Shown: piece by piece, positions 22,375 to 33,942 of the stretch
Numbering within the stretch: position 1 is the stretch's first letter
Layout of the letters: each line of letters opens with the position of its first letter
From: Adiantum capillus-veneris
Lineage: Eukaryota; Streptophyta; Polypodiopsida; Polypodiales; Pteridaceae
DNA: 64,000 bases
Reading direction: 5' to 3'
NCBI GenBank assembly: GCA_014529385.2
Contig: CM043953.1
Span: 70,041,872-70,105,871 of the forward strand
Position numbers and translations under genes: made by a program
The notes under the pieces: model-generated
Seen by the model: only the letters and a program-made list of their open reading frames with translations
What the model was told of the DNA's origin: nothing
The model's database searches: none

Positions 22375-23684
22375 ATGAGAGAGAGACCTTATGCTCCCCA
22401 TGCTCAGGTAGCATCTCCTCAAATTCCACCGATGCCTAGGTATCAAGCAGGCAACCTACCAGGACCTGTAGGTGTAGAAAGACCACAACCAGTGTTGGGG
22501 CGACAACCACCCCTACCAGGATTACGACCAGTCAGCATAAGGTACACACCAACCGTAACTGAATCAGAAGAGAAGGATTTGGTGCCTATGCATGCATATT
22601 ATGAAGATCCGCTGTAAATCCTGTCTATTATCCACCGGAAGAACCCTCAACACCGGAACCATGGAGCATGATAGGAGGTGAAGGACCACCAATAGCTGCG
22701 CAGGCAGCAGGAGAAGGAAGATATAGCTTGGATGAACGAACATTGTTGTTCATAGCCAACGGAGGCATGGGCGGATAGAGACATACATACCAACAAAGAG
22801 GAGCTCAAGGAGTACCTCAACAACCTAAAGGACCCTGCTACAAGTGTGGTGGAGACCATTGGCTAAGAGACTGTCCTCATGATGAAATCATTAGAGTCAA
22901 CGCATATTGCACCGAGTGTGGAGTTACTCATTTGATTCCTGATTGCCCTAAGAACCTAGGAAAAGGAGCAAAAAACACCTTGAATGTACTGGAAGCAGTG
23001 CCTTCCACTGGAGGATCAGAAAACAAGCCAATAATACCTATTAAGGCAGTGACGCGAGCCCAAGCTCAAAGAATGACTAACAAACCCATAATTGAAGAGC
23101 CAAAAACTGATGCCCCAAGTTTAGAAATGAAAAATCCGAGAAGCACTTGGAAAGATAGAAAGGCGCGTATGAAAGCCAGGAAAGAACGAGAGCAAACGGC
23201 TCTATCCGAGGAGTTAAAACACACAAAGGATAGATTAGAGCGATTAGAGGATCTAGCTAGCCTAAGCTCACACATTGCGGCAACCATAGCACCTAAGGAA
23301 ATAGCAGAACCCAAAAGTGCAGGATCAGGAGGATTAGTACTGGCAGACAAGGTAAATGAGCAGTTAGATGCAATTTTAAAAGCTTACGAAGCCATACTAA
23401 AAAATAATGAAACCCAAGAGCAAAGATGGATGACTTATCCATATCCTGAAATAGAAAAACAGAGGTTGGAAATGTGTAGAAAGATGATTGAAACAGCTCA
23501 ATCTTTGATAGAAAACCCGCTTGGTAAACCTGCAAATTGGCATGAAGTACTAGCTCCCACCCCTATCAAACCAACTCTAGAGGAACAAGTAGAAACGAAG
23601 GAAAGACTCGCGAATGCTTATGAGTCTAGGGGAGAGCCTATCATAGTGCCAAATACAATAGATGAGGCACGTGACGAGTTCTAG
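22375..23684 (+). pseudogene. Element B gag: nucleocapsid zinc knuckles and coiled-coil region
   Basis: A Pro-rich stretch (22375-22617) is followed, after a frame change, by two zinc knuckles at 22836-22948: CYKCGGDHWLRDC and CTECGVTHLIPDC. Both have the compact CX2CX3HX4C spacing instead of the usual CX2CX4HX4C. From 22932 an open frame of 250 residues continues with a Lys/Glu/Arg-rich, probably coiled-coil segment (KARKEREQTALSEELKHTKD). Zinc knuckles bind genomic RNA during packaging; the long charged tail between knuckles and protease is unexplained. Confidence 0.8.
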
Positions 23685-23771
23685 CCTAAAACATTGGCAA
23701 AAATGGATAAGGATTGTAACGGTCTAGATGATCCGTGGAAGTAAATCCGTGAGGCCAACGAAGCTAACAAG

Positions 23772-24546
23772 GTGAGTTACCACATGAATAGCACAAGAAA
23801 AGAGAAAAATGAAATCTTACCTCCTATTGAAGAATTTGAGGCAAGATCACAAATGAACTTTGATATACATTCACAAGGGGGAGACCAGGGATCAATTAGT
23901 TCGGGGCACAGCCAACCAGACTCGCTGAAAACTCTACCCTCTTACCTAGGAGAGTATGAAGCCAAGTCTGAGGTGAGATCAATCCCATCTCAAAGACTTC
24001 CGTCTAACAAAGTGATGGATTCACAAGGGCTGATTGAGTTATTGTCCACCCCGGTGGCATGCACAATCACATTAGCCGAACTCCTAAGGTTACGACCAAA
24101 CATGTGGACCACAGTAGGCAAATGCCTAGAAAAATTTGGAGTGAAAAACCCCACCTCAAAGCTTCAGGAAGTGATCAGAGAATTGGACAAGCCTCAACTA
24201 AACACTAGGCTAGTACCTTTAAACAAGGTTGGAGAGTATTGTGAGGGAGAAGATGGAAACACCACGCTACCAGTAGAATTCCAAGGAATAGTTTCCAAAG
24301 CTATTCTTGATAGTGGGACAGGAGTTGCTATCGCCACCAAGGAAATCAGGAAAAACTGGGGAAAACCGGCTTGAGAGCTACCGGAATGAAATTGCAATTG
24401 GCAGATGGTTCATGGAGAAACCTCTACGACTCTTAGAAAAAGTGATTGTCACTTTGTGCGGAATCGAGTATGAGCATACATTTGCAATAGTCGATTTCGA
24501 CAAAAAGAACAATTATGAGATCGTCTTGGGAAGACCATTCATGTGA
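23772..24546 (+). pseudogene. Element B first retropepsin (gag-pol protease)
   Basis: Open frame 23772-24374 ends in IVSKAILDSGTGVAIATKEI, where LDSGTG is the retropepsin catalytic Asp-Ser-Gly motif. The fold continues in the next frame (24307-24546) with MEKPLRLLEKVIVTLCG and ends IVLGRPFM, the usual I-x-G-R motif near the protease C-terminus. One frameshift separates the halves. It lies between gag and RT, the standard position. Confidence 0.85.
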
Positions 24547-24645
24547 CAATTAAAGATAGTCTAGGATTGGGGTTACGACCACATATACCTCAGACATGGC
24601 GAGACAACAACCAAAATACACCTGAAAGACCATAGTTACAAAGAT

Positions 24646-25734
24646 GTGAACCAGACACCAGTGGAAGAGTTTGATTCAGCTACATTAGCAGGGTCGGAAC
24701 TCCCAGCATGGTTAGGGCAACAAAAAGAGCTATGGATGTGCGGAGCTTCACATTGTGGGAGCTTAAAAAGAGAGAAATGTGTCTTAGAAAGAGCTATTGA
24801 GGACAAGGATTATATTCCGGAACCTTTTCTTGAAGATGCCTTGGAACCTCTGGAATGGGAACACATACTAGCAACATTGGATGTCTGTACCATTATAGAT
24901 AGTCCAACGACAAAATTTTGCGATAAGGATGGCTATGATGTGCTGCCCTATTACATGGTAAGCTTTATACCAGGAGGAGATGAGATGGTAGAACCACCAG
25001 AATATGAAGAGTTTTATAACTCCTCTGAGAATCTGGAGGTAAATAACGATGTAGATGATGAGTGTTCAGACAACTCAAGTGAGCGTGGGGAGAAAACAGA
25101 GAATATCAAGTTTTATGATTTTGCCAATCAACACCCTTGACGCCAGGAACGCTATAGGAGAAAACGAGCAGAAAACAAAATGAGAGAAAACCTGATTTGT
25201 AGGATAAAAGATAAAACTCACTATCTAATGCTTGTCAAAGCAGAGGATTGTGTAAAAGATCAAATATCAGGAAGGCTCTCAAAAGTTCGAAGGGAAAGAA
25301 CACGAGAGGAAATAAGACAAGTACGGAAAGCTAAAACAGAAACAAAATCACAAAAATCTCAAAAATAAAAAAAAGAAACAACAAAAGACCCAGAGTGGAC
25401 CAAACTGGAGCATAAACAAAAATACCAAGAACTAAAACGGTCTTTACGAGAGGTATGGACTACTGAGGGAGATAGTGATGGTAAGGGGGAGTCAGAAAAA
25501 GGAAACATGAATGTACCATCACACTATCGAAAATTCACCATCCAGGACATAAAAATCATCATGACACCACCAGTCAGGTAAAGAACAAACTAGGAATCTT
25601 ATGATGGGCCGGAAAATGCAAAAAGGATAGACCTCGCTGAACTAGGTGAAGAGCCTCAGTCGGTCTATATCACAACCGATTTAGAGCCTGTAGAAGAAGA
25701 ACTGTTAACACAACTTCTCAAGAAGTATAAAGAT
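24646..25734 (+). pseudogene. Element B protease-RT linker
   Basis: One reading frame, broken by stops near 25138, 25366 and 25580, continues from the protease to the RT. It is acidic first (residues with EYEEFYNSSENLEVNNDVDDE), then strongly basic (RRERTREEIRQVRKAK). It ends with the AELGEEPQSVYITTDLEP segment that normally introduces the gypsy RT. No recognisable domain otherwise. Confidence 0.65.
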
Positions 25735-27087
25735 GTGTTTGCATGGTCCTACAAAGACCTCAAAGGAGTTGATCCATCTATATGCCAACATACAATTCCT
25801 TTGAAATCAGATGCCAAACCTAGCAAACAGCGTCCTTATACATATAATGACACATTTGCTAAACGAATCAAAGAGGAGATTGCCAAGCTGATGGATGTTG
25901 AATTCATCTACAAAATCGAACATACAGATTGGGTGTCACCCATTGTGGTTGTCCCCAAAAAGAACGGAAAACTGCGAGTGTGTGTAAACCTCAAGAAGGT
26001 AAATGCAGCCACCATAAGGGACAATTATCCCTTGCCGATCACAAAACATGTACTTGGGAGGGTGGCCGGAACACGGGCTTATTCCTTTCTAGATGGGTTT
26101 ACAGGATACAACCAACTGGCAATTGCAATAGAGGATCAACACAAAATAGCATTTGCCACAGAATGGGGAATTTATGCATATCGAGTTATGCCTTTTGGCT
26201 TAACTAATGCCCCAGCTACCTTTCAAAGGTTAATGACGCACGCGTTCAAAGAATACCAAAGAATATTCTTAGAAATATACATGGATGATCTTTGTGTACA
26301 CTCTCTTCTACGAGAGGAACATATTGACCATTTGCAAAAGGTATTTGAAAAATGCAGAACATATCGAATTTGTCTTAACCCGGAAAAGTGTATTTTTATG
26401 GTTAGGCAAGGCCGCATCTTAGGACACATTGTCTCAAGAAATGGCATAACCGCAGACCTAGACAAAATCAAAGTCATAGTAGACGTGCCCAGGCCTACTA
26501 ATGCGAAACAAGTACAATCCTTCATGGGACACTGCGGATATTATCGAAGATTCATATATATGTATGCAGTCATCGCACAACCTCTGTATCGTTTGTCAGT
26601 CAGTTTCGACTGGACTGAGGAGTGTGAAACTTCATTCCAAAAGCTGAAGAAAAACCTTGTATCAGCACCTGTACTTAAAGCATCGGATTGGGAAAAGATA
26701 TTCCATGTTCACATTGATGTATCTGCATATGCAATCGGGAGTATTTTGGCTCAACCTAGAGATGGAACAATGGATTTTCCAGTTTGTTATGCAAACCGAC
26801 AGTTAAATAGTGCGGAAAAGAACTACACAACCACCGAAAGAGAGGGGTTAGGAATGATTTATGCTGTAAAGAAATTTCGGCATTATTTGCTCACAAACAA
26901 ATTTGTGTTCTTCACAGATCATCAAGCTCTTTTATATTTAGTAAATAAACCATGCAATACTGGGAGGATTGTACGCTGGTTTATTATATTGCTAGAGTTT
27001 TATTTCACAATGGTAGTCAAAAAGGGTAAAACTCATCTACGGGCGGATCATCTTTCAAGGATACAAAACGGGGAAGCTAGTAGATGA
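25735..27087 (+). pseudogene. Element B reverse transcriptase and RNase H
   Basis: A 450-residue open stretch with a complete Ty3/gypsy RT: WVSPIVVVPKKNG, LRVCVNLKKVNAATIRDNYPLP, FLDGFTGYNQ, MPFGLTNAPATFQR and catalytic IYMDDLCVHS (YMDD). A single gypsy RNase H follows with its acidic residues in place: HIDVSAYAIGSILAQ, the TTEREGLGM block, FFTDHQALLYL and RADHLSR. Unlike element C there is no second, archaeal-type RNase H. It is the best preserved part of B and may be open by chance, given the damage either side. Confidence 0.95.
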
Positions 27088-27149
27088 TGACATACCAGAT
27101 GCTTATCTTTTCAATATTAAAATGATACCCAAATGGTCTCAGGAAATTG

Positions 27150-28280
27150 TTAGCATTCTTTCCTTTGGAGGTAGGTTTGATAACACGGAAGATAGATCCA
27201 AACAACAAACAATTTGACAAACAAAAAACTTCCAGTTGATTGCAGGACTGCTGTATTATCTAGGATCGGACCAGCTTCTACGATTATGTATAAATCCGGA
27301 GGAATTCGAGTGTTATCTTGAAGAAGCACATGTCCAAGATTGTGCATTTCATTGTTCAACAATGAAAACACACCAGAGACTGAAACTGTTAGGGGTTTAT
27401 TGGCCAACTATGTACGCGGACACACATGCTTATGTTAACAATTATACTATATGTAGTGCCAAATGACCAGTGAATCACACGACATTGTTTCATATAAACA
27501 TTGCACCTGCATAGAGTCAGTATATCATTGATTTTGTAACCACAAGGACGTTTCCTGAAAACATAACAAGAGCACGGAAAAGGGCTATAGAGTTGGAGGC
27601 TCGTGACTTTCAGTTAATTGGGAACCAACTCTATAAGCGAGGAAAGGACAATCAACTTAGAATCCGTGCAAGTGAAAGTGAATATCTGCTGATTCTAGAA
27701 CATGCATATGGAGGCATAAGTGGAAGCCATTTTTCAGGCGATAAGACGGTAAAAATTTTCTTAACCGCAGGACTATGGTGGCCTACATTACATATGGATG
27801 CTGAAGAGTTTGTAAAGCGTTGTGACGCTTGTCAACGCACCAAGGTGCCGATAAAGAGAGATGAAATGCCACTATGGCCAATGATGGGAGCAAGGGCATT
27901 GATTTTGTGGCACCTATTTCACCCCCTGCATATCGCACCCATACCCAATATATCATTGTGGCTACAGACTATCTCACAAAATGGGTGGAAGCCAAGGCAA
28001 CACAAAAAGTAGATGCACGAACCACTGCACAATTTCTATATGAGAATGTCTTTGTATGATACGGTTTACCAATAGAAATAGTCAGTGATCGAGGAACACA
28101 TTTTCTTAATGAAGTCATTGAATGTCTGCTAGAGGAATTCATGGTCATACATAGAAAATCTGCTCCATATCATCCAAAGGCAAATGGACAAGCTGAGGCC
28201 ACAAATAAAACTCTATGCACAGTTCTCACTAAAATTGTATCAGAATCAAGAACAGACTGGGATCAGCAGCTACACTCAAT
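27150..28280 (+). pseudogene. Element B integrase with two tandem H2C2 modules
   Basis: After the RNase H, the frame holds two related integrase N-terminal zinc-finger modules. The first (27225-27466) reads NFQLIAGLLYYLG...LLGVYWPTM...YTICSAK. The second (27600-27850) reads DFQLIGNQLYKRG...HAYGGISGSHFSGDKT...AGLWWPTL...KRCDACQRTK, with a complete H2C2 set. The catalytic core follows with IIVATDYLTKWVEAKATQ, IEIVSDRGTHF (second Asp) and YHPKANGQAEATN (Glu). The ORF is then cut at 28280 by the inserted element's LTR. Stops include a TGA where FVRYGLP is expected. Confidence 0.85.
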
Positions 28281-28780
28281 TGTGCGCGTATGTCGCACGT
28301 GTCAATGCAAGGAACTTGCCGATACACCGTGTAGGAGCCACAAATGGCTCCAAGCACACAACATGCCTAAACTAGTAAGCTCAAAGAAGGCGATGGTGTG
28401 TCACTCACCGCTCTACGCTTGCTTCGTGGAGGATTCCTCGCCGCGAAGAAGAAGGAGCCGCCGCTTCGCCGCGCTCAACCGCTTTGCCACCGCCGTGCCG
28501 TCATCGTAATGCTCGATCGCACACACTCTCTCTCTCTCTCTCACGCATACACACACACACACACAAGGAGATGAAGAAGAAGAAGATGGAGATGGAGCAA
28601 GAGAACTCTTCTATTGCACAAATGAGAGAATGAGTGAATTTTAGGTTTAGTTGACTTTTATATGAGCTCACCCCATTCACACTTGGGCGCCCATGCTTAG
28701 CCAACTAATCCCTTGAATGTTCCAGTTAGAGTGCGCCTCTCATCGGCGATCACTCTTACCCTTTTCCTATTGGACCGACA
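28281..28780 (-). repeat. 3' LTR of the gag-only element
   Basis: 500 bp, TG...CA on both strands. About 3-4% different from 33326-33839 by eye. It carries a (CT)n plus (AC)n microsatellite at 28523-28563 that is shorter than in the other LTR. Confidence 0.9.
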
Positions 28781-29515
28781 AGCTTGGACATGATGGTGGT
28801 TCTAACTTTTGAAGACACGGAATCCATCAATTTGGCAATGTTTAACAGCACCTTTTGGCCTTGAGTCCCTTGACGTGGGGAAGATGGGATCTCCATTTCT
28901 TTGATAGGATCAGGTAGTCCCTCTGTAAACATTCTTTCCATCAAGAAGTGAGTACGCCCACTTTCCCATGACTTTAAGTCACTTTCTTCTTGGATGACAC
29001 TAGGTATGGCTAAGGGTCTATGGTCTTGGTGAGGTTGTTGTTGTGTAGGGAACACGGTGTCTGTAATCTGGATATTCCTAGGTGCTTGTTCTAGATCCCT
29101 TTGGGTATCTTCTACCAAACTCCTTAATTGCTTGACTCGCTCAATCTCCTCTGTAGGGTTTGGATAAGTTCCTATATTCTTCTTGGATCCTGGCCATTGT
29201 GGCTCATGAAGATCTTCCTTGTTGGTTTCTATCTTAGTGGTCGTTTTGGTCTCCATGGTTTCTCTTGAATCAGAATCCTCTTCAGCGTCATTCATATATA
29301 CGGGGTCGTCACCAGTCCCTATGTTGGTCTTTGAACTGGGGTCTGACTTCGCTGCTTTTTGTGATCTCTTTCTTCATGTTTTCTTCTTTTTCTGAGATTG
29401 GGCAATTGATGCCATGTCTCTTTCCTCAAGGATATAGTTTTGTTTTTGGAGCATCGATCGTGTGAGTACGTTTACTGGTACCACAAGTGTACTTTGTGAT
29501 GGCTCCTTGGTAACT
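28756..29515 (-). pseudogene. Gag C-terminal extension of the gag-only element
   Basis: An open frame (29295-28756), rich in Glu, Lys and Gln, runs from the end of gag straight into the 3' LTR and uses LTR bases for its last residues. This is where protease and pol would be expected. It resembles the charged post-knuckle region of B's gag. The direct run into the LTR without a polypurine tract indicates a deletion junction at the LTR edge (about 28780). Confidence 0.55.
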
Positions 29516-30432
29516 TAAATCAAGTTTAATGGCGTGATCTTCGGTGCATTTGGATTATTTGGACATTGGGCAGTCAAATGATCTATGCCACATCGATTAC
29601 ACATGAGTATCGGCATTGCAGACGTGCTCGCTTGATTGGTTTGCATTAGTGTGGCGTCCTTTTGTAGCCTAATAGGACACTCGGCTACACGATGTGGACC
29701 TCCACACTCATAGCATTGAAGAGGTTGTCTCTTAGCAGTGTAATTGATATTTTGGCCTCTTGCCGCAAGAGCAGCTACTTGATATACAAGTTTGACTTGT
29801 CCCCAATAGTCCTCCATGTAGTATTGTGGACTTTCTTCAAGCACATCCATTCCATAGGCAATATTAGGATCTGTATCTTCCTCACAACCTTCCAAACAAG
29901 AAATAGATGACTCACAACATAATTGATTCACAGAAGTGATTCTCGGATGTGGTGGTTGCGGTCCTAGCACTGGAGGTGGTAAAGGTGTTGTTTGAAAAAA
30001 AATTTGGGCCCTAGGGACCATGTGTTGTGACGTTTGTTCAAGAGGTGGGGCCGGCACCAATGCAGGCACTCGAGGTGTGTTTGTCCATGCTAAGGTTGGT
30101 CTATTTTTCATCGCGCGCTTAAATACTATGCAATCCTTAGCTTGATGACCATACCTTCCACATGCATTGCAGTTCCCATTGAATTTTACTCTAAAAGTAG
30201 GGAATTCAATTGTACTATGCGGTCCATAGCATACTGAGCACCATTGCTGCTCCCTTCTTGGATACATATGATTGTTTTGCGGAGCACGATTGTCTCTAAG
30301 ACTCTCTTGAATAACCTTGGTGAGATCTGCTAAAGTCATCTCAGATATCTTTGGCTCCTTAGCAATAGGCTTTAGGGTCATTGGCTGATGCCCTGATGCT
30401 TGCGAGCTAATAGATTTAGTCTCAACAGACAC
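29515..30432 (-). pseudogene. Gag nucleocapsid part with several zinc knuckles
   Basis: A 305-residue frame contains, in order, a degenerate knuckle (CSVCYGPHSTIEF), a classical CX2CX4HX4C knuckle (CNACGRYGHQAKDC), and two compact CX2CX3HX4C knuckles (CYECGGPHRVAEC and CNRCGIDHLTAQC). Four knuckle positions in one gag is more than the usual one or two. The two compact ones match the pair in element B, which ties the elements to one lineage. Function: RNA binding and packaging, by family knowledge. Confidence 0.8.
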
Positions 30433-32560
30433 TCTTTCTCCTTGGTCATTAAATTATCCTCCAATTGGATCGCATTAGTGGTGACTGCTTCCCAAGTGGT
30501 GATACCTCTAATGACTAGGCCATCGTAGATATCCTCATGTAGTAATCCCCTAATGAATCTATCAAGCAATTGGTTATTGTTGAAGCGCTCATTTGGATTA
30601 CAACGAGAATTCAAATGCTTCAAGCGACTTATAAAGTCTCTCACCGACTCTCCTTCCTCTCGTTCGGCTTTCTGGAGCTGAGAGGCCACACCCCAAAGTA
30701 CTCCCTCTCGTATGTATTCTTTCAAGAACAGTCTCCTAAGAGTAGGGTAAATCGTGTTTTCTTCCACCCTTAGGATTCTATACCAATCCCCAGCCTTTCC
30801 ACTTAAGGTTAGGCTTAAAGCATTGCTCTTATGTAGGTCATTGTGTTCTCCTAGAGAATCGCATATTTGTTCAAACACTTCGATATGCTTTCTCACATCC
30901 CCGTCTCCACTATCAGGCGTGTTACGCATATTCTCTATCAGGCGTGTTACGCATATTCTCAGCAATAGATCGACCAATAGCTTGAGCAAATGTTGCCAAT
31001 TCACCTAAGTGAGCAGGCACCGTGGGTGGAGGTGCTCTAGAGACTACATGTGGAGTAGGTATTGGCATTGGGCTTGGCGCATAGGAAGCCCTTGGGTCCC
31101 ACGTTGGGTACGATGTTGTGCCATGTGGTGGTCCATAGCTCATATGTGTGGCCCTAGGCATAGCAGGAGTCGGATGTGACATGGTAATGCTAGTCGGTAT
31201 AGTCCCATGGAAATAAGAACCTGTGTATTGTGGTTGTGGAGCATATGTAGTTGAAACAATGGGAGGGGTAGGGACTACATGAGTGTGATGACCCATAGGT
31301 GCATACGATTGGTACACACTTGTAGGTACTATTACAGGCATTGAGCTACCATGTAGTGGTGCTTTACTAACAAATGAAGTCCATGGCGTGTTTCTCGGCA
31401 CGCCCATCATTGGGGTAGGCATGGTAGCCATGGTTTCATCAAGGGAAAGATGAGCTAGACTTGGAAAGGTGAAGCTATCACTTGTGGGCTCAGATTGCAC
31501 TGAGACCCCTGGAGAAACAACATATGGGGGATCCATCGGACTTACCGAGGGAGTCTCCATTTGCAATAAGGTCGGTTGTTTAGCCTTCCTTGTATCCAAG
31601 AATCTCATTAGACCCGTTGAAGGCATGTTGATCCCCTTGTTCTGTCTCTCTAACTCAATGACCCTATGAATGACCTCACAAACTCTTTGTTGTTGATTCT
31701 CTACACTAGTAGCACCCATTGTGGATTGTAGGACATCTAACCAACCCACATGATAGGTGTGACCTGTGTATAGGTCGGTCAGAGTCTCTATTTGTAATTC
31801 GTACTCCCAGTTCTCATTTAAGAACACTCCATCTAGGATTGAGGTGCTAGGGGTGTCCTTTGAGCTAGATGCAATGTTGCTTTCTAGGGGTTGGCCCTTA
31901 GCGGTTGCTAAATCAGGAGCACTTGATTGCTCTCTTAGCAAGGATATTGACATAGGAGCTTTTTCTCTTAACTCTCTTCGTTGCTCCGCCCTTGCGTAAG
32001 ATCTCGACTTCATTTTCCCTCGCTGCAAGGATATATCTCTCAACCTCTTGCACTTCGGCAAGGCTTCTACCATCGGGTAATATGACCTCAGAGGGAAATA
32101 ACTCTGAAGAGTCAGGAGGTGCAATGAATGAAGTATTCATGTGCACATTCTCTAACGGTATAGGGTCTACGTTGGTCACGAATGGAGAATTTACTTCCCC
32201 ACCCCCCTCATTTACATCATTAGCTCCATGTTCGGAGCGAGTGGCTCTACTAAAGGTTTCCTTCAGGCGGCTAAGCACACTCGGCCTGGAGTAAGGGCCC
32301 ATGGCATGCATGTCTTGGCTCGACCTATCGGGATTAGGCATTGGGAAACCCTCCATGACGTCGTAGCCAGAGGAAGAGTCACTAGCCGCTATATTCGGAT
32401 CTTGGTTTGTACTACCTTGGGTCCCGGCCGAGGGTCTAGAACCTAAAGTAGGTGGATATTGAGAACTCGCGTAAGTCGAAATTCTCTCTAGCTGCTCCGT
32501 CTCTAGCACATGACCAGAGCGCAGATGCATGTACCTTTGGCACCCTACAAATGTCGGCAA
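30378..32560 (-). pseudogene. Gag N-terminal extension and capsid of the gag-only element
   Basis: Starts at about 32560 (MPTFVGCQRYMHLRSGH). A frameshift near 32000-32120 leads into a 400-residue frame (32124-30922) that includes a Pro/Thr/Ser/Tyr-rich segment. A 25-bp tandem duplication at 30911-30960 then shifts the frame, and the Retrotrans_gag capsid follows (31004-30378: HIEVFEQICDSLGEHN, LSGKAGDWYRIL, ESVRDFISRLKHLNSRC). All ORFs lie in the order expected for a single long gag. Only the frameshifts and the small duplication separate them. Confidence 0.8.
30911..30960. repeat. 25-bp perfect tandem duplication inside gag
   Basis: Two identical 25-bp copies (30911-30935 and 30936-30960; each starts TATCAGGCGTG). 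Since 25 is not a multiple of three it breaks gag. The absence of differences between the copies points to a recent event. Confidence 0.95.
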
Positions 32561-33052
32561 ATAACCTCGAAGGTTAATCGCTTACCTTTTTTAAGCGTTC
32601 TTTTTCACTCGTGTTTTTTACGTTTTTAATGTATTTTTAAAAATATTTTTTAATGTTTGATTTTTTTGATTAAAGTGTGTGATAGCTCGAAATGAGCGTA
32701 TCACTTAGAGGGTCACTGTGTGCTTTACAGCACAATTTTCGGGCATCTGAAGTTCCGTTGGTCCTCAAAAAATCAAATTTTAGCTACGTGTGAAGCTAAA
32801 ATTCGTTTTTTTAAAAGGCGACTGAGGCCTAGGCTTGAGCGTGAGCTTAGGCTTGGGTCTGGGCTTGGGTATGGGAGATATTCCCGATCTCGGTCCTACC
32901 TTTAAATTTTTTTTTTAAAGAATAAGGTCACCGCGGCCTGCGCGAGAGCACACACACACTCTATCTACCTACTTCTAACTAATACACCTACTGTTACACA
33001 CAAACACACTCTATTAACTCTCACAGATCTACTTCCTACTTACTGTACACAA

Positions 33053-33178
33053 AAAACTAACAACCTTAGTACACAGAGAATAAACACAGTACCTTTGAAA
33101 ACTCCATTAACAAAGAAAACTAACAACCTTAATACACAGAGAATAAACACAATACCTTTGAAAACTCCATTAACAAAA
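33053..33178. repeat. 63-bp tandem duplication in the element's leader
   Basis: Two copies with period 63 (CAACCTTAGTACACAGAG at 33061, CAACCTTAATACACAGAG at 33124) and a few G/A differences. Lies in the untranslated leader between PBS and gag. Confidence 0.9.
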
Positions 33179-33303
33179 AAAACACACAGTATAACAGCAA
33201 ATCCCTCTTCTCAGCACACACACCCTCCTTCCTTACCTTTCCTACAATAGAAATTGCACCACAAAAGAAGCATAGAGTGCCTTTCAAGCTTAGTGTATGA
33301 CAA

Positions 33304-33321
33304 TCCCCGGCAGCGGCGCCA
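33304..33321 (-). other. Primer-binding site, tRNA-Asp type (gag-only element)
   Basis: Reverse complement of the same 18-mer as at 18549-18566. It lies 4 bases inside the 5' LTR end, which fixes the element's orientation as minus. Confidence 0.92.
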
Positions 33322-33325
33322 AAAA

Positions 33326-33564
33326 TGTGCGCGTATGTCACACGTTTCAATGCAAGTAACTTGCCGATACACCGTGTGCGAGCCACAAATGGCTCCAAGC
33401 ACACAACATGCCTAAACTAGTAAGCTCAAAGAAGGCGATGGTGTGTCACTCACCGCTCTACGCTTGCTTCGTGGAGGATTCCTCGCCGCGAAGAAGAAGG
33501 AGCCGCCACTTCGTTGCGCTCAACTGCTTCGCCATCGCCGTGCCGTCATCGCAATGCTCGATCG

Positions 33565-33603
<39 letters not shown>

Positions 33604-33839
33604 GCATACACACACACACACACAAGGAGATGAAGAAGAAGAAGATGGAGATGGAGCAAGAGCACTCTTCTATTGCACAAATGAGAGAATGAGTGAATTT
33701 TAGGTTTAGTTGACTTATATATGAGCTCACCCCATTCACACTTGGGCGCCCCTGCTTAACCAACTAATCCCTTGAATGTTCTAGTTAGAGTGCGCCTCTC
33801 ATCGGCGATCACTCTTACCCTTTTCCTATTGGATCGACA
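33326..33839 (-). repeat. 5' LTR of the gag-only element
   Basis: 514 bp, partner of 28281-28780. It contains a longer (CT)n run (33565-33601) plus an (AC)n run, so most of the length difference between the LTRs is microsatellite change. Confidence 0.9.
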
Positions 33840-33942
33840 AGCCCGGTACCTGACTCTACCAAGTAAATAATACAATGTCCGCCGTAGGTTACAACGTCCG
33901 TCGTAGGTGATAGGGGTCCGTGAGCCGTGAGGGTTAACTAAT
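33840..33942. other. Unassigned filler between LTR and resumed element B
   Basis: About 100 bp that match neither the other LTR nor the expected integrase of B. It contains three phrases starting GTCCGYCGTAGGT or GTCCGTGAG. It may be the true outer end of a longer LTR whose partner is truncated, or deletion-repair filler. Confidence 0.4.

Larger units (their letters stand above)
28281..33839 (-). mobile_element. Gag-only LTR retrotransposon inserted in B (TR-GAG-like)
   Basis: A minus-strand element of 5.56 kb with LTRs at 33326-33839 (5') and 28281-28780 (3'), a tRNA-Asp-type PBS and only gag between them; no protease, RT or integrase. It is related to element B through its PBS, LRSG-type gag start and compact zinc knuckles. 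There is no polypurine tract before the 3' LTR and no target-site duplication (TCAAT on the left, AGCCC on the right). This suggests internal or flanking deletion after insertion rather than a perfect non-autonomous unit. Confidence 0.85.

Noticed and set aside
25929-26525. Frames on both strands overlapping element B's RT
   Set aside because: They are shadows of the reverse transcriptase frame at 25735-27087, which has all the catalytic motifs.
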